Part shown: one piece after another, positions 1-10,974 of the stretch
How positions within the stretch are numbered: position 1 is the stretch's first letter
Layout of the letters: the number at the start of each line of letters is the position of its first letter
Assembly (NCBI GenBank): GCA_900314925.1
Contig: OMXC01000009.1
Span: 62,001 to 126,000, forward strand
DNA from: an uncultured Bacteroidales bacterium
GTDB lineage: Bacteria; Bacteroidota; Bacteroidia; Bacteroidales; P3
Direction: 5' to 3'
DNA: 64,000 nt
Notes under the pieces: generated by a model
The model's input: only the letters and a program-made list of their open reading frames with translations
What the model was told of the DNA's origin: nothing
Databases searched by the model: none
Position numbers and translations under genes: made by a program

Positions 1-1967
<1,967 letters not shown>

Positions 1968-1977
1968 TATTGCGTTT

Positions 1978-2724
1978 ATGAATAACATTGCAAACCTGCC
2001 TGATATGCTGGGTTGGCATATTGGCAATCCTCTCGGCCTCGGCGGCATAGCCATGCTGCTTATCATATTGGTGCTTGTCGAGACAATGAGTGTGTTTGAC
2101 TATTTTATCCGTCATCGTGACAAGCCGCAGTTCTACCCGGTGCTTTACTCCCTCTTCGGGGTGTCGCTGCTGGCAGTGTTCTACTATGCCTTCCAGGCCG
2201 ACCTGCCCACCATCAACAACGACGTGAAGTGCATCGGGTGGTTCCTCTACATCTCCAAAGTGGGCATCGTGTGGGCCATCCTGGGCTTTGTGTTAGCCAT
2301 ACATGTATGCTATGGCCTGCTGAACGCCATGATGCAGATCACGGCGCAGTTGTCGGTTGAGGGCAACCTGATAGAAGGCAAGCCCTGGAAAGAGTGGAAA
2401 GGCGGGCTGGCGGTGCTGTTCTTGGGCCTTGCAGTCTCGGGCATCACCTATGCCTTCAACACCACCGTGGCAGGATGGGCGCTGGTGTGCACTGTGGCGG
2501 CCATAGCCATATATTGTATTGTAAAGGTTGTCTTTGACGTCCGTCGTGGCGGAAACTTCTGGTTTTGCTTGTTGCTAAGTGTGGCCTTCTTCCTGGGAGC
2601 CATGGCTGTCACCATCATTGTCACCGAGGTGCTCCACGCCTGCGTCTACCTCGTGATCTTCCTTGCCGCCTATCTGGCCCAGGCCAAAGCCCGCAAGAAA
2701 AAACCTGCAACGAATAAGAAATAA
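1978..2724 (+). CDS. Conserved polytopic membrane protein, unknown function
   Basis: A 248-residue protein with about six hydrophobic segments (near residues 20-38, 52-72, 84-112, 143-162, 165-185 and 196-230) and a Lys-rich tail (KARKKKPATNKK) that probably lies in the cytosol. It is not recognised as a named family. It starts 10 bp after ileS, and its stop is directly followed by the ATG of the M20 amidohydrolase, so the three genes are probably co-transcribed. It has no signal peptide beyond the first membrane helix and no catalytic motifs that I can see. A small-molecule or stress-related membrane role would be a guess. Confidence 0.8.
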   Translation: MNNIANLPDMLGWHIGNPLGLGGIAMLLIILVLVETMSVFDYFIRHRDKPQFYPVLYSLFGVSLLAVFYYAFQADLPTINNDVKCIGWFLYISKVGIVWAILGFVLAIHVCYGLLNAMMQITAQLSVEGNLIEGKPWKEWKGGLAVLFLGLAVSGITYAFNTTVAGWALVCTVAAIAIYCIVKVVFDVRRGGNFWFCLLLSVAFFLGAMAVTIIVTEVLHACVYLVIFLAAYLAQAKARKKKPATNKK

Positions 2725-3933
2725 ATGGAAAACATTGAGGCGGTCATAAAGCAAATGGCTCATGCCCAGTGTGACCGCGTGATAGAATGGCGCCGCTGGA
2801 TGCATCGCCACCCCGACCTGTCGCAGGAGGAGTATGGCACCATGGAGTTCGTGGCCGAGCGGCTGCGTGAGATGGGCTTGGAGCCCAAGACCGGCATCGG
2901 CAAGACCGGCGTCATGGCGATGCTGCGTGGCAACGAACCTGACAGCTACTGCGTAGCGCTCCGCTCCGACTATGACGCCTTGCCTATCACTGAGTGCACC
3001 GGGCTGCCGTTTGCCAGCGAGAAGCCTGGCGTGATGCATGCCTGTGGCCACGATATGCATACTTGCTCGCTGCTCGGTGCCATCAAGATACTGACGCAGC
3101 TGCGCGACCATATCAGTGGCAGCCTCATGTTCATCTTCGAGCCCAGCGAGGAGAAATATCCTGGCGGTGCGCGTATGATGATGGAGGATGGCCTCTTTGA
3201 CGAGGTGACGCCAAACGAGATATACTCCTTCCACTGCCTGCCGGAGATGGACTGCGGCAAGGTGGGTATGCGCAAAGGCAAGTATATGGCCTCCACCGAC
3301 GAGCTCTACTGGACCGTCAAAGGGTTGGGTGGTCATGGTGCCACACCGCACCTGAGTGTAGATCCCATTGTGGTTGCAAGCCATATCGTCATCGCCCTGC
3401 AACAGGTGGTCTCCCGCAACGCAGCTCCCATGATGCCGACGGTGCTCACTATCGGCAAGATACAGGAGGTGGGCGGGCGTACCAACATCATCCCCGACAC
3501 GGTGAAGATGGAGGGCATTATACGCACTTTCGACGAGAAGTGGCGCCTTGAAGCACATGAGAAGATACGCAAGATAAGCACCGGTGTCGCTGAAGCTATG
3601 GGCGCCGAGTGCGACCTCTTCATCGACTACGGCTACCCCTACGTCTTCAACGACGACGCCTGCACCCAGCAGGTGCACGACAATGCTTGCGCCTACATCG
3701 GCGAGGAGAATGTAGAGTGGCTCGACTTGCGCATGACGGCCGAGGATTTCGCTTTCTTCGCACAGAAGATACCGGCATGCTACTTCCGCATTGGCATACA
3801 TGAACCCGGTACACCCTTCAGCAACCTGCACCGACCCAACCTCATCGTCGACGAGCGCAGCCTGGAGCTTGCCAACGGCTTTGTGGCCTACAACGCCATG
3901 ATGGCACTGCATAATCGCATAAAACAGAAATGA
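2725..3933 (+). CDS. M20-family amidohydrolase/metallopeptidase
   Basis: A 402-residue metal-dependent amidohydrolase of the M20D type (hippurate, IAA-amino acid or N-acetyl-diaminopimelate deacetylase-like). Metal-site motifs are visible: SDYDALP near residue 77, the HACGHDMH box near residue 107, the EPSEE acidic pair near residue 140, FHCLPE near residue 169, and TAEDFAFF near residue 338. A lid/dimerisation domain lies in the middle (GGHGATPHLSVDPI). No signal peptide is seen, so it should be cytosolic. The exact substrate cannot be read from sequence; a hydrolase of N-acyl amino acids is the safest statement. Its last four bases (ATGA, 3930-3933) overlap the start of the DUF4421 gene, which implies translational coupling. 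Confidence 0.9.
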   Translation: MENIEAVIKQMAHAQCDRVIEWRRWMHRHPDLSQEEYGTMEFVAERLREMGLEPKTGIGKTGVMAMLRGNEPDSYCVALRSDYDALPITECTGLPFASEKPGVMHACGHDMHTCSLLGAIKILTQLRDHISGSLMFIFEPSEEKYPGGARMMMEDGLFDEVTPNEIYSFHCLPEMDCGKVGMRKGKYMASTDELYWTVKGLGGHGATPHLSVDPIVVASHIVIALQQVVSRNAAPMMPTVLTIGKIQEVGGRTNIIPDTVKMEGIIRTFDEKWRLEAHEKIRKISTGVAEAMGAECDLFIDYGYPYVFNDDACTQQVHDNACAYIGEENVEWLDLRMTAEDFAFFAQKIPACYFRIGIHEPGTPFSNLHRPNLIVDERSLELANGFVAYNAMMALHNRIKQK

Positions 3934-5051
3934 AGAAACTCTTTATCGCGGCAACGCTGCTCATGCTCGCCCTCCCCGTGGGTGCACAGAATCTGTGGGA
4001 GTCACTGGTGGTGTGGCTCAAGTCACGCTCGGTCGTAGACAGCAGCTACATCTATCAGCGCCCGGCCTGCTTCGCCGTTGACGGCAACTTCAACCTGCAG
4101 AGCCACTCCGCCTCCATGAGCATGAACTACGACATCAACACCAGGTCTTTAGGTCATGCCGACAGCGTGTGGGTGCGTGGCAAATCGGTTATGGAGTTCG
4201 ACGGCAAGGTGCGCAGCGGTGTCGGCTTCGGCATAGGTTACGGCAACCTGGGTCTGGGCTACGGCATCAACCTCGGAGCCGACGACAAGGCCAGCCGCAC
4301 CTTCAACTTCGCCATCAAGGCGCACAAATGGGGCATTGGCGTCAGCTACTATGGACTCAACAGCTACGCCTTCAACGAGGTCACCATTGCCGACGACACC
4401 AGCCGTTACTACAGCCATATAGTCCGTCAGTCAAACAGCCCCTGCAACATCTACCGCGTGGGTCTCGACGCCTACTGGTCGCTCAACCGCAGCAAGTTCG
4501 CCTACACCTCGGCGTACAAGTGCAGCATGGTGCAGCGCCGGTCGGCAGGCTCGCTGCTCATAAGCGGCAACGTGCAGCTTACGGGCATGAATTGCGGCGA
4601 GGACGACGAGATATTCAACAACTCGGGCATCCGCAGCTACATGTTCCTGCAAGCCAGCGCTGGTGTGGGCTACTCCCACAACATAGTCTTCCTCCACCGC
4701 GACCCTACCGGTCCCAAAGACTACGGTCTTCGCAACCTGACCCTCAACGCCACCCTCTTTACACTACTTTCCGTCAACAACACCTTCATCGCTTCCCCGA
4801 CCCAGACCGACAGCAGCAACATCGTTTTGAGCTGCCCCATATCGCCCAACGCCAGCGGCAGCCTCGCCCTGGCCTACTCCCTGAACCGTTGGTACTTCAG
4901 CCTGCAATACACACACAACCTCTACTATTTCCGCAGCGAAGAAGGCCTTAAGGCATCCGACCTGAGGCAGGGAAACAACCTCCGCGATCTTAACTTCGCC
5001 ACCCTCATGCAGAACTGGAAGCTCATGGCCATGGCGGTATTCAACTTTTGA
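3930..5051 (+). CDS. DUF4421-type outer-membrane beta-barrel protein
   Basis: A 373-residue exported protein. The Sec signal peptide (MKKLFIAATLLMLALPVGAQ) is followed by alternating hydrophobic/polar strands rich in Tyr, Asn and Gly and ending in a terminal aromatic (MAMAVFNF), as in outer-membrane barrels. The pattern SLNRSKFAYTSAYKCS...RRSAGSLLISG is typical of the Bacteroidota DUF4421 family as I remember it; function is unknown. The start overlaps the M20 gene by an ATGA. The next gene is a second barrel-containing protein, so the pair may be an envelope module. Confidence 0.75.
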   Translation: MKKLFIAATLLMLALPVGAQNLWESLVVWLKSRSVVDSSYIYQRPACFAVDGNFNLQSHSASMSMNYDINTRSLGHADSVWVRGKSVMEFDGKVRSGVGFGIGYGNLGLGYGINLGADDKASRTFNFAIKAHKWGIGVSYYGLNSYAFNEVTIADDTSRYYSHIVRQSNSPCNIYRVGLDAYWSLNRSKFAYTSAYKCSMVQRRSAGSLLISGNVQLTGMNCGEDDEIFNNSGIRSYMFLQASAGVGYSHNIVFLHRDPTGPKDYGLRNLTLNATLFTLLSVNNTFIASPTQTDSSNIVLSCPISPNASGSLALAYSLNRWYFSLQYTHNLYYFRSEEGLKASDLRQGNNLRDLNFATLMQNWKLMAMAVFNF

Positions 5052-5071
5052 GAACAATACACACAGACAAT

Positions 5072-7483
5072 ATGAAAAGACTTGTATCAATTGCTATAGC
5101 AACCCTTCTGGCATTTTCGCTATCCGCACAGATGCAGACCTTTGTCAAGCGGCAGGCCGACAGCCTGCAGGCCTATAGCGGCCCGCGCGTCGGCGTGGTG
5201 CTTGGTGGTGGCGGCGCCAAGGGTGCCTCCCATATCGGCGTGCTCAAATACCTCGAAGAGATGGGCATCCCCGTGAGTTTCGTGACCGGCACCAGCATGG
5301 GCTCCATCATTGGCGGCCTCTATGCCCTCGGCTACGAGCCCGACGAGCTCACCGACATAATCTCCAGTGTCGACTGGTCGCGCCTCATGTCCAACAGCAT
5401 CGAGCGCAACCTCCTCTCCGCCGAGCGTCGTGACTATGCCGACCGCGAACTCCTCAGCGTGCCGTTTGCATTGGGCGACATGGGGTATGCCAGCCAGAAC
5501 ATCATCAACTCCCTGCCGGCGGCCATCATCAACAGCAGCAACATCCAGAACCTCTTTGGCCGCCTCAGCATAGGCTATACCGACTCCTCCAACTTCGACC
5601 GCCTGCCCATACCCTACGCCTGTGTGGCCACCGACATCATCGCCGGCGACTCCGTCATAATCCGCAGCGGCTCCTTCCCGTTGGCCATACGCTCCAGCAT
5701 GGCCATCCCGGGCATCTTCTCGCCCGTGAAATGGGGTCCGTACCTGCTGGCCGACGGCGGTCTGGTCAACAATTTCCCCGTTGACGTGTGCAAGAGCATG
5801 GGTGCCGACATAGTCATCGGTGTCGAGGTGGCGGGCGACCTCGCCAGCAGCGCCGACGAACTCCGCTCGCTCCCGCAGATGCTCTCGCAGTATATGGCCC
5901 TCTCCACCAAAGGCGACCGCTACCAGCACCGCGACATGTGCGACGTGTATATACATCCCGACGTCTCTGGCTACAACATGCTAAGCTTCAGCGCCGAGAG
6001 CATCGATTCGCTGGTGCACCGCGGCTATGTGTGCGCGGCGCAGCACCACGACGAGCTCCTGGCCATAAAAGGCCGTCTGGAACAGCAGGGCAAGCACCTG
6101 CAGTCTCCGCGCGCCATCAGGCTCATGGACGGCGACACCTTGCACATACGCAAGATAACGTTCAACGGTGCCGACGAAGAGCTGAAGTGGCTCAACAGGG
6201 CCAACAGGATGATAAAAAACGGCATCTGCACCGTTGACGACCTCGAGGCCTTCGTCAGCTCGATGCGCGGCACGGGCTACTACAGCTACGTCCTCTACAC
6301 GCTGCACACCACCGGCGCCGAAGGCGTCTACGACATGGAGGTGCACCTTGAGACAGCGAAGCCCCACCGCATCGGCATGGGCTTCCGTTTCGACTCCGAG
6401 GAGAGCGCAGCCATCCTCTTCCATTTCGGCTTCAACGAACTCCGCCCCAGCGGCTTTAAAGCATTGCTTGACCTCAACTTGTGTTACAACTTTAGTGCCG
6501 ACCTGCGCCTGATGTGGGCCATGCGTTCGGCGGGCGACTTCAACCTCGACTACAATGTCTCGCGCATCAACTTTTCGGTGCGCAATACCTCGGCACGAAC
6601 CTTTGGCGCCGTACAACAGCGCCTGCGCCTCTACTACAGCTTAGACAACATCCCCGCCTTCTCGTTCAAGATTGGCGGCCTGGCGCAGACCTTTATAGAT
6701 GCCGAGTATATCCGCTCCCGCAGCCTCTTCGAACTCAACGACGTCGACAGCTATTACCGCAATACAAGCATAGGCCTCTTCACCACGCTGGATTTCGACA
6801 ACCGCGACGATGCCTATTTCCCCACACGCGGCATGGCTATGGGCGTCTCGGGCGAGGTGCGTCTGGCCTACACCAAGCCCCCGGTGGATTATCAGTTCGA
6901 CGATATGGGCAATGCGATAGGTGAAATCCACCATCCGGCAGGTTTGGTATATCCGGCCTACAAAACTCTGCGTGCCTACTTCAAGCCCGCCATTTCCATC
7001 GGACAGCGTTTCGCCATTCTCCCCTCAGTGGGTGGGCGTATATTCTTCGACAGGGATTATTACCGCGACATGCCTTATCTGGAGAACATTTTTGGCGGCA
7101 CCTTCGACGGACGCTATGTTGACCACCAGTTCGCCTTCATTGGCACCCCGAGCCCCATGCTCGCCAACAATCTTATGGCCATCGGCCGCATCGACTTGCG
7201 CTACCGCATAATCAAGAACCTTTATGCCTCGGCCATTGTCAACGTCCTCTACACCAAAGACATGCAAAAAAGCCTCAACCCCATCATCGCCGATTATCCC
7301 AGCGAAGACGACCCGCGGTGGAATACCGAGGAGCAGGTTGAGCCTGAAACATCCAAGTGGGTCAGGGGTCTTGGCGTCGAGCTGGCCTACAAGTCCATTT
7401 TGGGGCCCATAGCCTTTGACCTTATGTGGAACGACGTCACCAAGCGCTTCAGCGGCTTCTTCAGCTTAGGGTACAACTTCTAA
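5072..7483 (+). CDS. Patatin-like phospholipase fused to an outer-membrane beta-barrel
   Basis: An 803-residue protein starting at the ATG at 5072 (MKRLVSIAIATLLAFSLSAQ signal peptide) rather than an upstream TTG. The patatin domain follows: oxyanion loop GGGGAKG, nucleophile elbow GTSMGS, and catalytic Asp in LLADGGLVNNFP, giving a Ser-Asp dyad. A POTRA-like stretch (about residues 340-430: LHIRKITFNGADE) leads to a C-terminal barrel of the bacterial surface antigen (Omp85-like) type that ends in GYNF. The layout matches RssA/PlpD-type proteins, in which the barrel presents or secretes the lipase. Here the protein probably sits in the outer membrane and cleaves acyl lipids. It is 20 bp after DUF4421 and 3 bp before the MATE gene. 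Confidence 0.9.
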   Translation: MKRLVSIAIATLLAFSLSAQMQTFVKRQADSLQAYSGPRVGVVLGGGGAKGASHIGVLKYLEEMGIPVSFVTGTSMGSIIGGLYALGYEPDELTDIISSVDWSRLMSNSIERNLLSAERRDYADRELLSVPFALGDMGYASQNIINSLPAAIINSSNIQNLFGRLSIGYTDSSNFDRLPIPYACVATDIIAGDSVIIRSGSFPLAIRSSMAIPGIFSPVKWGPYLLADGGLVNNFPVDVCKSMGADIVIGVEVAGDLASSADELRSLPQMLSQYMALSTKGDRYQHRDMCDVYIHPDVSGYNMLSFSAESIDSLVHRGYVCAAQHHDELLAIKGRLEQQGKHLQSPRAIRLMDGDTLHIRKITFNGADEELKWLNRANRMIKNGICTVDDLEAFVSSMRGTGYYSYVLYTLHTTGAEGVYDMEVHLETAKPHRIGMGFRFDSEESAAILFHFGFNELRPSGFKALLDLNLCYNFSADLRLMWAMRSAGDFNLDYNVSRINFSVRNTSARTFGAVQQRLRLYYSLDNIPAFSFKIGGLAQTFIDAEYIRSRSLFELNDVDSYYRNTSIGLFTTLDFDNRDDAYFPTRGMAMGVSGEVRLAYTKPPVDYQFDDMGNAIGEIHHPAGLVYPAYKTLRAYFKPAISIGQRFAILPSVGGRIFFDRDYYRDMPYLENIFGGTFDGRYVDHQFAFIGTPSPMLANNLMAIGRIDLRYRIIKNLYASAIVNVLYTKDMQKSLNPIIADYPSEDDPRWNTEEQVEPETSKWVRGLGVELAYKSILGPIAFDLMWNDVTKRFSGFFSLGYNF

Positions 7484-7486
7484 GTC

Positions 7487-8896
7487 ATGGACAAGATACA
7501 GGAACTGGAGACCAAGCCCGTAGGCGCGCTGCTGCTGCAGTACGCCCTCCCGGCCGTCATCACCCAGGTGGTGGCCTCGGTCTACAACATCGTGGACCGC
7601 ATCTTCCTCGGCCAGTATGTCGGCGCCCTGGCCATAGCTGGCCTCGCCATCACGCTGCCCATCATGAACATCATCCACGCCTTCGGCTCACTGGTGGGCG
7701 TCGGCGCCAGCAGCCGCATGAGCATCGTGCTGGGCCGCAAGGATGTGCGCTGGGCTGAGAAGATACTGGGCAACAGCATGCTGCTCACCTTCTTCTTCGG
7801 CTTCCTCTTCGTCGTCGGCGGCTACCTCTTCATGGACAGCATCCTCGAACTCTTCGGCGCCTCGCTCGACACCATAGGCTACGCCCGCGAGTACATGCAG
7901 ATAGTCCTTCCGGGCATGTTCTTCACCACAGTGACCTTCAACCTCACCGGCCAGATACGCGCCAGCGGCTATCCCACCAAGAGCATGTGGATCATGGCCG
8001 GGGGCGCCATACTCAACATCTTCCTCGACGCCGTCTTCATCAGCGTCCTCGGCCTCGGCATCGCCGGCGCCGCCTGGGCCACAACCCTCTCCATGGCCTC
8101 CACCGCCGTGGTCGCCGTGGCCCACTTCGTCAGCCCACGCAGCTTCATCCGCTTCCGCCGCCACGCCTGGGCGCCGAAGCTCTACATCTTCCGCAACGTG
8201 CTGCTCATCGGCATGAGCCCCTTCCTGATGAACTTCGCCGCCTCCTTCGTCGTGGCACTCCTCAACCGCCAGCTCATACGCTACGGCGGCGACCTCGCCG
8301 TCGGTGCCTACGGCATCGTCAACACCTACGGCTCCTTCCTCGTCATGTTCATGCTGGGCCTCTGCCAGGGCATGCAGCCCATCGCGGGCTACAACTACGG
8401 CGCCGGCCACAACCACCGCCTGAAGCAGGTCTTCGTCCTCACCATGAAGGTGTCGCTCGTCGTCGGTGCTGTCGGCGCCCTGCTGGCCATGGTCGTGCCG
8501 CGCATCATACTGAGGGCCTTCACCGACAGCACGGCGCTCCTCGACATCGGCGTGCTGGCCATGCGCTACCTCAACGTCATGATGCCGCTCATAGCCTTCA
8601 CCATCACCAACTCGCAGTTCTTCCAGAGCATCGACAAGCCCTGGATAGCCATCACCACCAGCCTCTCGCGCCAGGTGCTCTTCCTCATCCCTCTGATGTT
8701 CATCGTCCCCGCCCTGATGGTGGGCGCCGGCGGCGACGGCCTCACGGGGGTGTGGCTCACCTGCACCGTGTGCGACGTGCTGGGCGCGGTGCTCGCCGTC
8801 GCGCTGCTCCTCTCGCAGCGCAAGGTCTTCCAGCCAGGCTACGTGCCGCCGGTGCGCAGGCCCCGCAAGGAGGCAGGCCCTGCTGACGGCGAGTAG
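7487..8896 (+). CDS. MATE-family multidrug/cation efflux transporter
   Basis: A 469-residue inner-membrane antiporter with about 12 membrane segments in two homologous halves. The opening PVGALLLQYALPAVITQVVASVYNIVDRIFLG is the MATE family N-terminal signature. The internal segment GMQPIAGYNYGAGHNHRLKQ is the conserved motif of the second half. The family couples Na+ or H+ entry to export of organic cations. The cytosolic tail is basic (VPPVRRPRKEAG). It begins 3 bp after the patatin gene and is followed by a terminator hairpin, so it closes this plus-strand run. The substrate cannot be predicted. Confidence 0.93.
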   Translation: MDKIQELETKPVGALLLQYALPAVITQVVASVYNIVDRIFLGQYVGALAIAGLAITLPIMNIIHAFGSLVGVGASSRMSIVLGRKDVRWAEKILGNSMLLTFFFGFLFVVGGYLFMDSILELFGASLDTIGYAREYMQIVLPGMFFTTVTFNLTGQIRASGYPTKSMWIMAGGAILNIFLDAVFISVLGLGIAGAAWATTLSMASTAVVAVAHFVSPRSFIRFRRHAWAPKLYIFRNVLLIGMSPFLMNFAASFVVALLNRQLIRYGGDLAVGAYGIVNTYGSFLVMFMLGLCQGMQPIAGYNYGAGHNHRLKQVFVLTMKVSLVVGAVGALLAMVVPRIILRAFTDSTALLDIGVLAMRYLNVMMPLIAFTITNSQFFQSIDKPWIAITTSLSRQVLFLIPLMFIVPALMVGAGGDGLTGVWLTCTVCDVLGAVLAVALLLSQRKVFQPGYVPPVRRPRKEAGPADGE

Positions 8897-8931
8897 CACA
8901 CCGCCTCTTCCCCGATTTCGACAACCCCGAC

Positions 8932-8966
8932 CCTCCCTGTGCCACAGCTCCGGGAGGCTCTTTTTT
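8932..8966 (+). terminator. Rho-independent terminator after the MATE gene
   Basis: CCTCCC (8932-8937) pairs with GGGAGG (8952-8957) across a 14-nt loop and is followed by a run of seven T (8960-8966). It lies 35 bp after the MATE stop. Confidence 0.75.
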
Positions 8967-9040
8967 GCTTCCCCGTCCGCAGTCATCATCACGCAAATGG
9001 TTAATTTAACTTAAATCCACCCCTATTTTCCACCGCCCCG

Positions 9041-9148
9041 CTACGGAGCCCCTTCGGCATTTCTACGGTATTTCTACGGTATTTCTACGGTTGTTTTACG
9101 GTTTTAAGCGTTAAACTGCCGTAGAACAAGCGTTAAACGGCCGAGGAG
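9041..9148. repeat. 11-bp-period intergenic repeat (partial relative of the ~100-bp palindromic family)
   Basis: The intergenic gap 8897-9220 holds the terminator above and this element. ATTTCTACGGT occurs three times head to tail at 9059-9069, 9070-9080 and 9081-9091. An inverted CCGTAGAA is at 9119-9126. GCGTTAAAC is repeated at 9108-9116 and 9130-9138, exactly 22 bp apart. CCCCTTCGGCATTTCTACGG (9049-9068) is identical to 35153-35172. No open frame crosses it convincingly. No TAnnTTTGC promoter was found for murB downstream. Confidence 0.8.
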
Positions 9149-9220
9149 GGTCCGAGGCGACGGCGGCTATTTTTGTTGGCGGCGACACAATAAAAACGTC
9201 GGAGCCACGTTGTTGTATAC

Positions 9221-10204
9221 ATGAAGATTTACCGTAACGCTCCGCTGAAGGCTTTCAATACATTCGGCATCGCCGCCAAGGCTCGCAGGCTGGTGGTGAT
9301 AGAGGACTGCGACGACCTCGACCTTTCGCCCCTGCTGGGCGGCAACCCGTGGCTCATCATCGGCGCCGGCAGCGACGTGGTGTTCACGCGCGACTTTGAC
9401 GGCTTCGTGCTGACCCTGGAGCCGGAGTTGCGCGCCACGGTGGCCGACGGCTGCCGCGTGACGGTGTGGGCCGGCGCGCGGATGGACGACCTCGTGCAGT
9501 GGACCCTCGACCGCGGCCTCTACGGCCTCGAGAACCTCAGCGCCATACCGGGCTCGGTGGGCGCCGCCGTGGTGCAGAATGTGGGCGCCTACGGGGCCGA
9601 AGCCAAGGACACGGTGGTAGAGGTGGAGACCGTCGACCTGCGCACCTGCGAGCACCGCCGCTACACGGGCGACGAATGCCGCTTCGGCTACCGCACCTCG
9701 CGCTTCAAGGAGCGCAGCGGCGGCAGCGAGATCATCGTCAACGTCACCTTCGCGCTGCGCGACGTTTTCGTGCCCAACCTCGGCTACAAGGCCCTCGAAG
9801 GCCTGCCCCACGCCACGGCGCAGCAGATGCGCGACAGCATCACCGCCCTGCGGTGGCAGAAACTGCCGCGCCCGGAGGAACACGGCTCGGCAGGCAGCTT
9901 CTTCAAAAACCCGGTGGTCGACGAGGCCGTGTACATGCGCCTGAAAGGCGAATGGCCCGACATGCCGGAGGCCCACAGGATGGACGGCGGGGCCTACAAG
10001 ATCAGCGCCGGATGGCTGATAGACAAGGCCGGATGGAAGGGGCGCAGCATGGGCAGGGCAGGGGTGTGGCCGCAGAACGCCCTGGTGCTCTACAACCTCG
10101 GCGGTTGCACGGGCGGCGAGGTGGTGGCCCTGGCAGGCGCCATACAGGAGGACATAAAAAAACGGTTCGGCATAGCGCTCGAACCGGAAGCGATAATTAT
10201 CTGA
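9221..10204 (+). CDS. murB: UDP-N-acetylenolpyruvoylglucosamine reductase
   Basis: Reduces UDP-GlcNAc-enolpyruvate to UDP-MurNAc with NADPH and FAD, the second committed step of peptidoglycan precursor synthesis in the cytosol. At 327 residues it is of type I size. FAD-binding motifs are visible: IIGAGSDVVFT near residue 46, LENLSAIPGSVGAAVVQNVGAYG near residue 101, and the conserved CRFGYRTSRFK. The catalytic Ser lies in GSAGSFFKNP and the catalytic Glu near the end (ALEPEAIII). The start at 9221 gives MKIYRNAPLKAFNTFGI, the expected N-terminus. A hypothetical gene follows after 2 bp. Confidence 0.95.
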   Translation: MKIYRNAPLKAFNTFGIAAKARRLVVIEDCDDLDLSPLLGGNPWLIIGAGSDVVFTRDFDGFVLTLEPELRATVADGCRVTVWAGARMDDLVQWTLDRGLYGLENLSAIPGSVGAAVVQNVGAYGAEAKDTVVEVETVDLRTCEHRRYTGDECRFGYRTSRFKERSGGSEIIVNVTFALRDVFVPNLGYKALEGLPHATAQQMRDSITALRWQKLPRPEEHGSAGSFFKNPVVDEAVYMRLKGEWPDMPEAHRMDGGAYKISAGWLIDKAGWKGRSMGRAGVWPQNALVLYNLGGCTGGEVVALAGAIQEDIKKRFGIALEPEAIII

Positions 10205-10206
10205 CT

Positions 10207-10815
10207 ATGGAAAAGAAAGAGATATTCTGGCAGTGGTTTACCGACCACAACGACGAGCTGGTGGCCCTCGGCGACCTCGACGACAAGCAGCGTGGGCAGC
10301 TTGAGAACGCCCTGCAGCATCAGCTCACTAAATATTGCGACGGGCTGACCTACGAGATAGGCGACGCCACCGCCAACGGACGCACGCTGACCTTCACCGC
10401 CGAGGGCGACACCGACCTCTTCCGCTATGTGGTGGAACTGGTGGACGCCGCGCCTGACCTCGACTGGTGGGAGTTCGTGGCCTTCAAGCAGCCTATGGGC
10501 ACCGAGCTCAAGGTGCGCTTCGACCGCTACCTGTTCGACACACGCAAGATGTACTTCCAGCAGCTGGAGTGCGAGGAGGAGCCCGAGATGCTGGGCCTGC
10601 GCATTGCTGTGGAGGGCAGCAATCCCGACGACGAGGACTTCCAGGTGGGCGTGTATGTGACCCTCGAGGCCCTCATAGGCGAGTTCGACTGTGCCACGCT
10701 GGTGGGATACATGGAGACCGTCGCCGTGCCCGAAGAGCCCTTCAAGAGCGGCTTCCAGCCGCTGGACGACCTGCCGAAGTTCGTCGACTGGTTCAAGGCC
10801 AAACGCGACGAGTAG
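10207..10815 (+). CDS. Conserved hypothetical protein, acidic, soluble
   Basis: A 202-residue protein beginning MEKKEIFWQWFTDHNDELVAL, at an ATG two bases after the murB stop. It is acidic (many Asp/Glu), has no signal peptide or membrane segment, and contains Trp-rich patches (DWWEFVAFKQPMGTELKV). Proteins of this look occur in other Bacteroidota as far as I recall, but I cannot name a domain. The tight spacing suggests co-transcription with murB. The frame is also open upstream within murB; that part is a shadow and is not included. Confidence 0.7.
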   Translation: MEKKEIFWQWFTDHNDELVALGDLDDKQRGQLENALQHQLTKYCDGLTYEIGDATANGRTLTFTAEGDTDLFRYVVELVDAAPDLDWWEFVAFKQPMGTELKVRFDRYLFDTRKMYFQQLECEEEPEMLGLRIAVEGSNPDDEDFQVGVYVTLEALIGEFDCATLVGYMETVAVPEEPFKSGFQPLDDLPKFVDWFKAKRDE

Positions 10816-10879
10816 CCCCACGGCGCGCAGCCACGCGACACGGCGCCTGCGGCGGGGACGTCACAAATAAATATAAATA

Positions 10880-10910
10880 TTGCCAATTGTAAAAAAAGTT
10901 GTATCTTTGC
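10880..10910 (+). promoter_or_regulatory. Bacteroidales-type promoter for purA
   Basis: -33 TTG at 10880-10882, a 19-bp spacer, and the -7 box TATCTTTGC at 10902-10910. This fits the Bacteroidota primary sigma consensus. The start codon of purA is 65 bp downstream. Confidence 0.8.
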
Positions 10911-10974
10911 ATCGCGATAATAGCGGGGTGTGAGCTGTGCGGAAAGACCGACTGATTAAGACAAATAAAAGACA

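Noticed and set aside
7688..8992. 434-codon minus-strand frame opposite the MATE gene
   Set aside because: His/Glu/Ala-rich shadow typical of a GC-rich membrane-protein complement.
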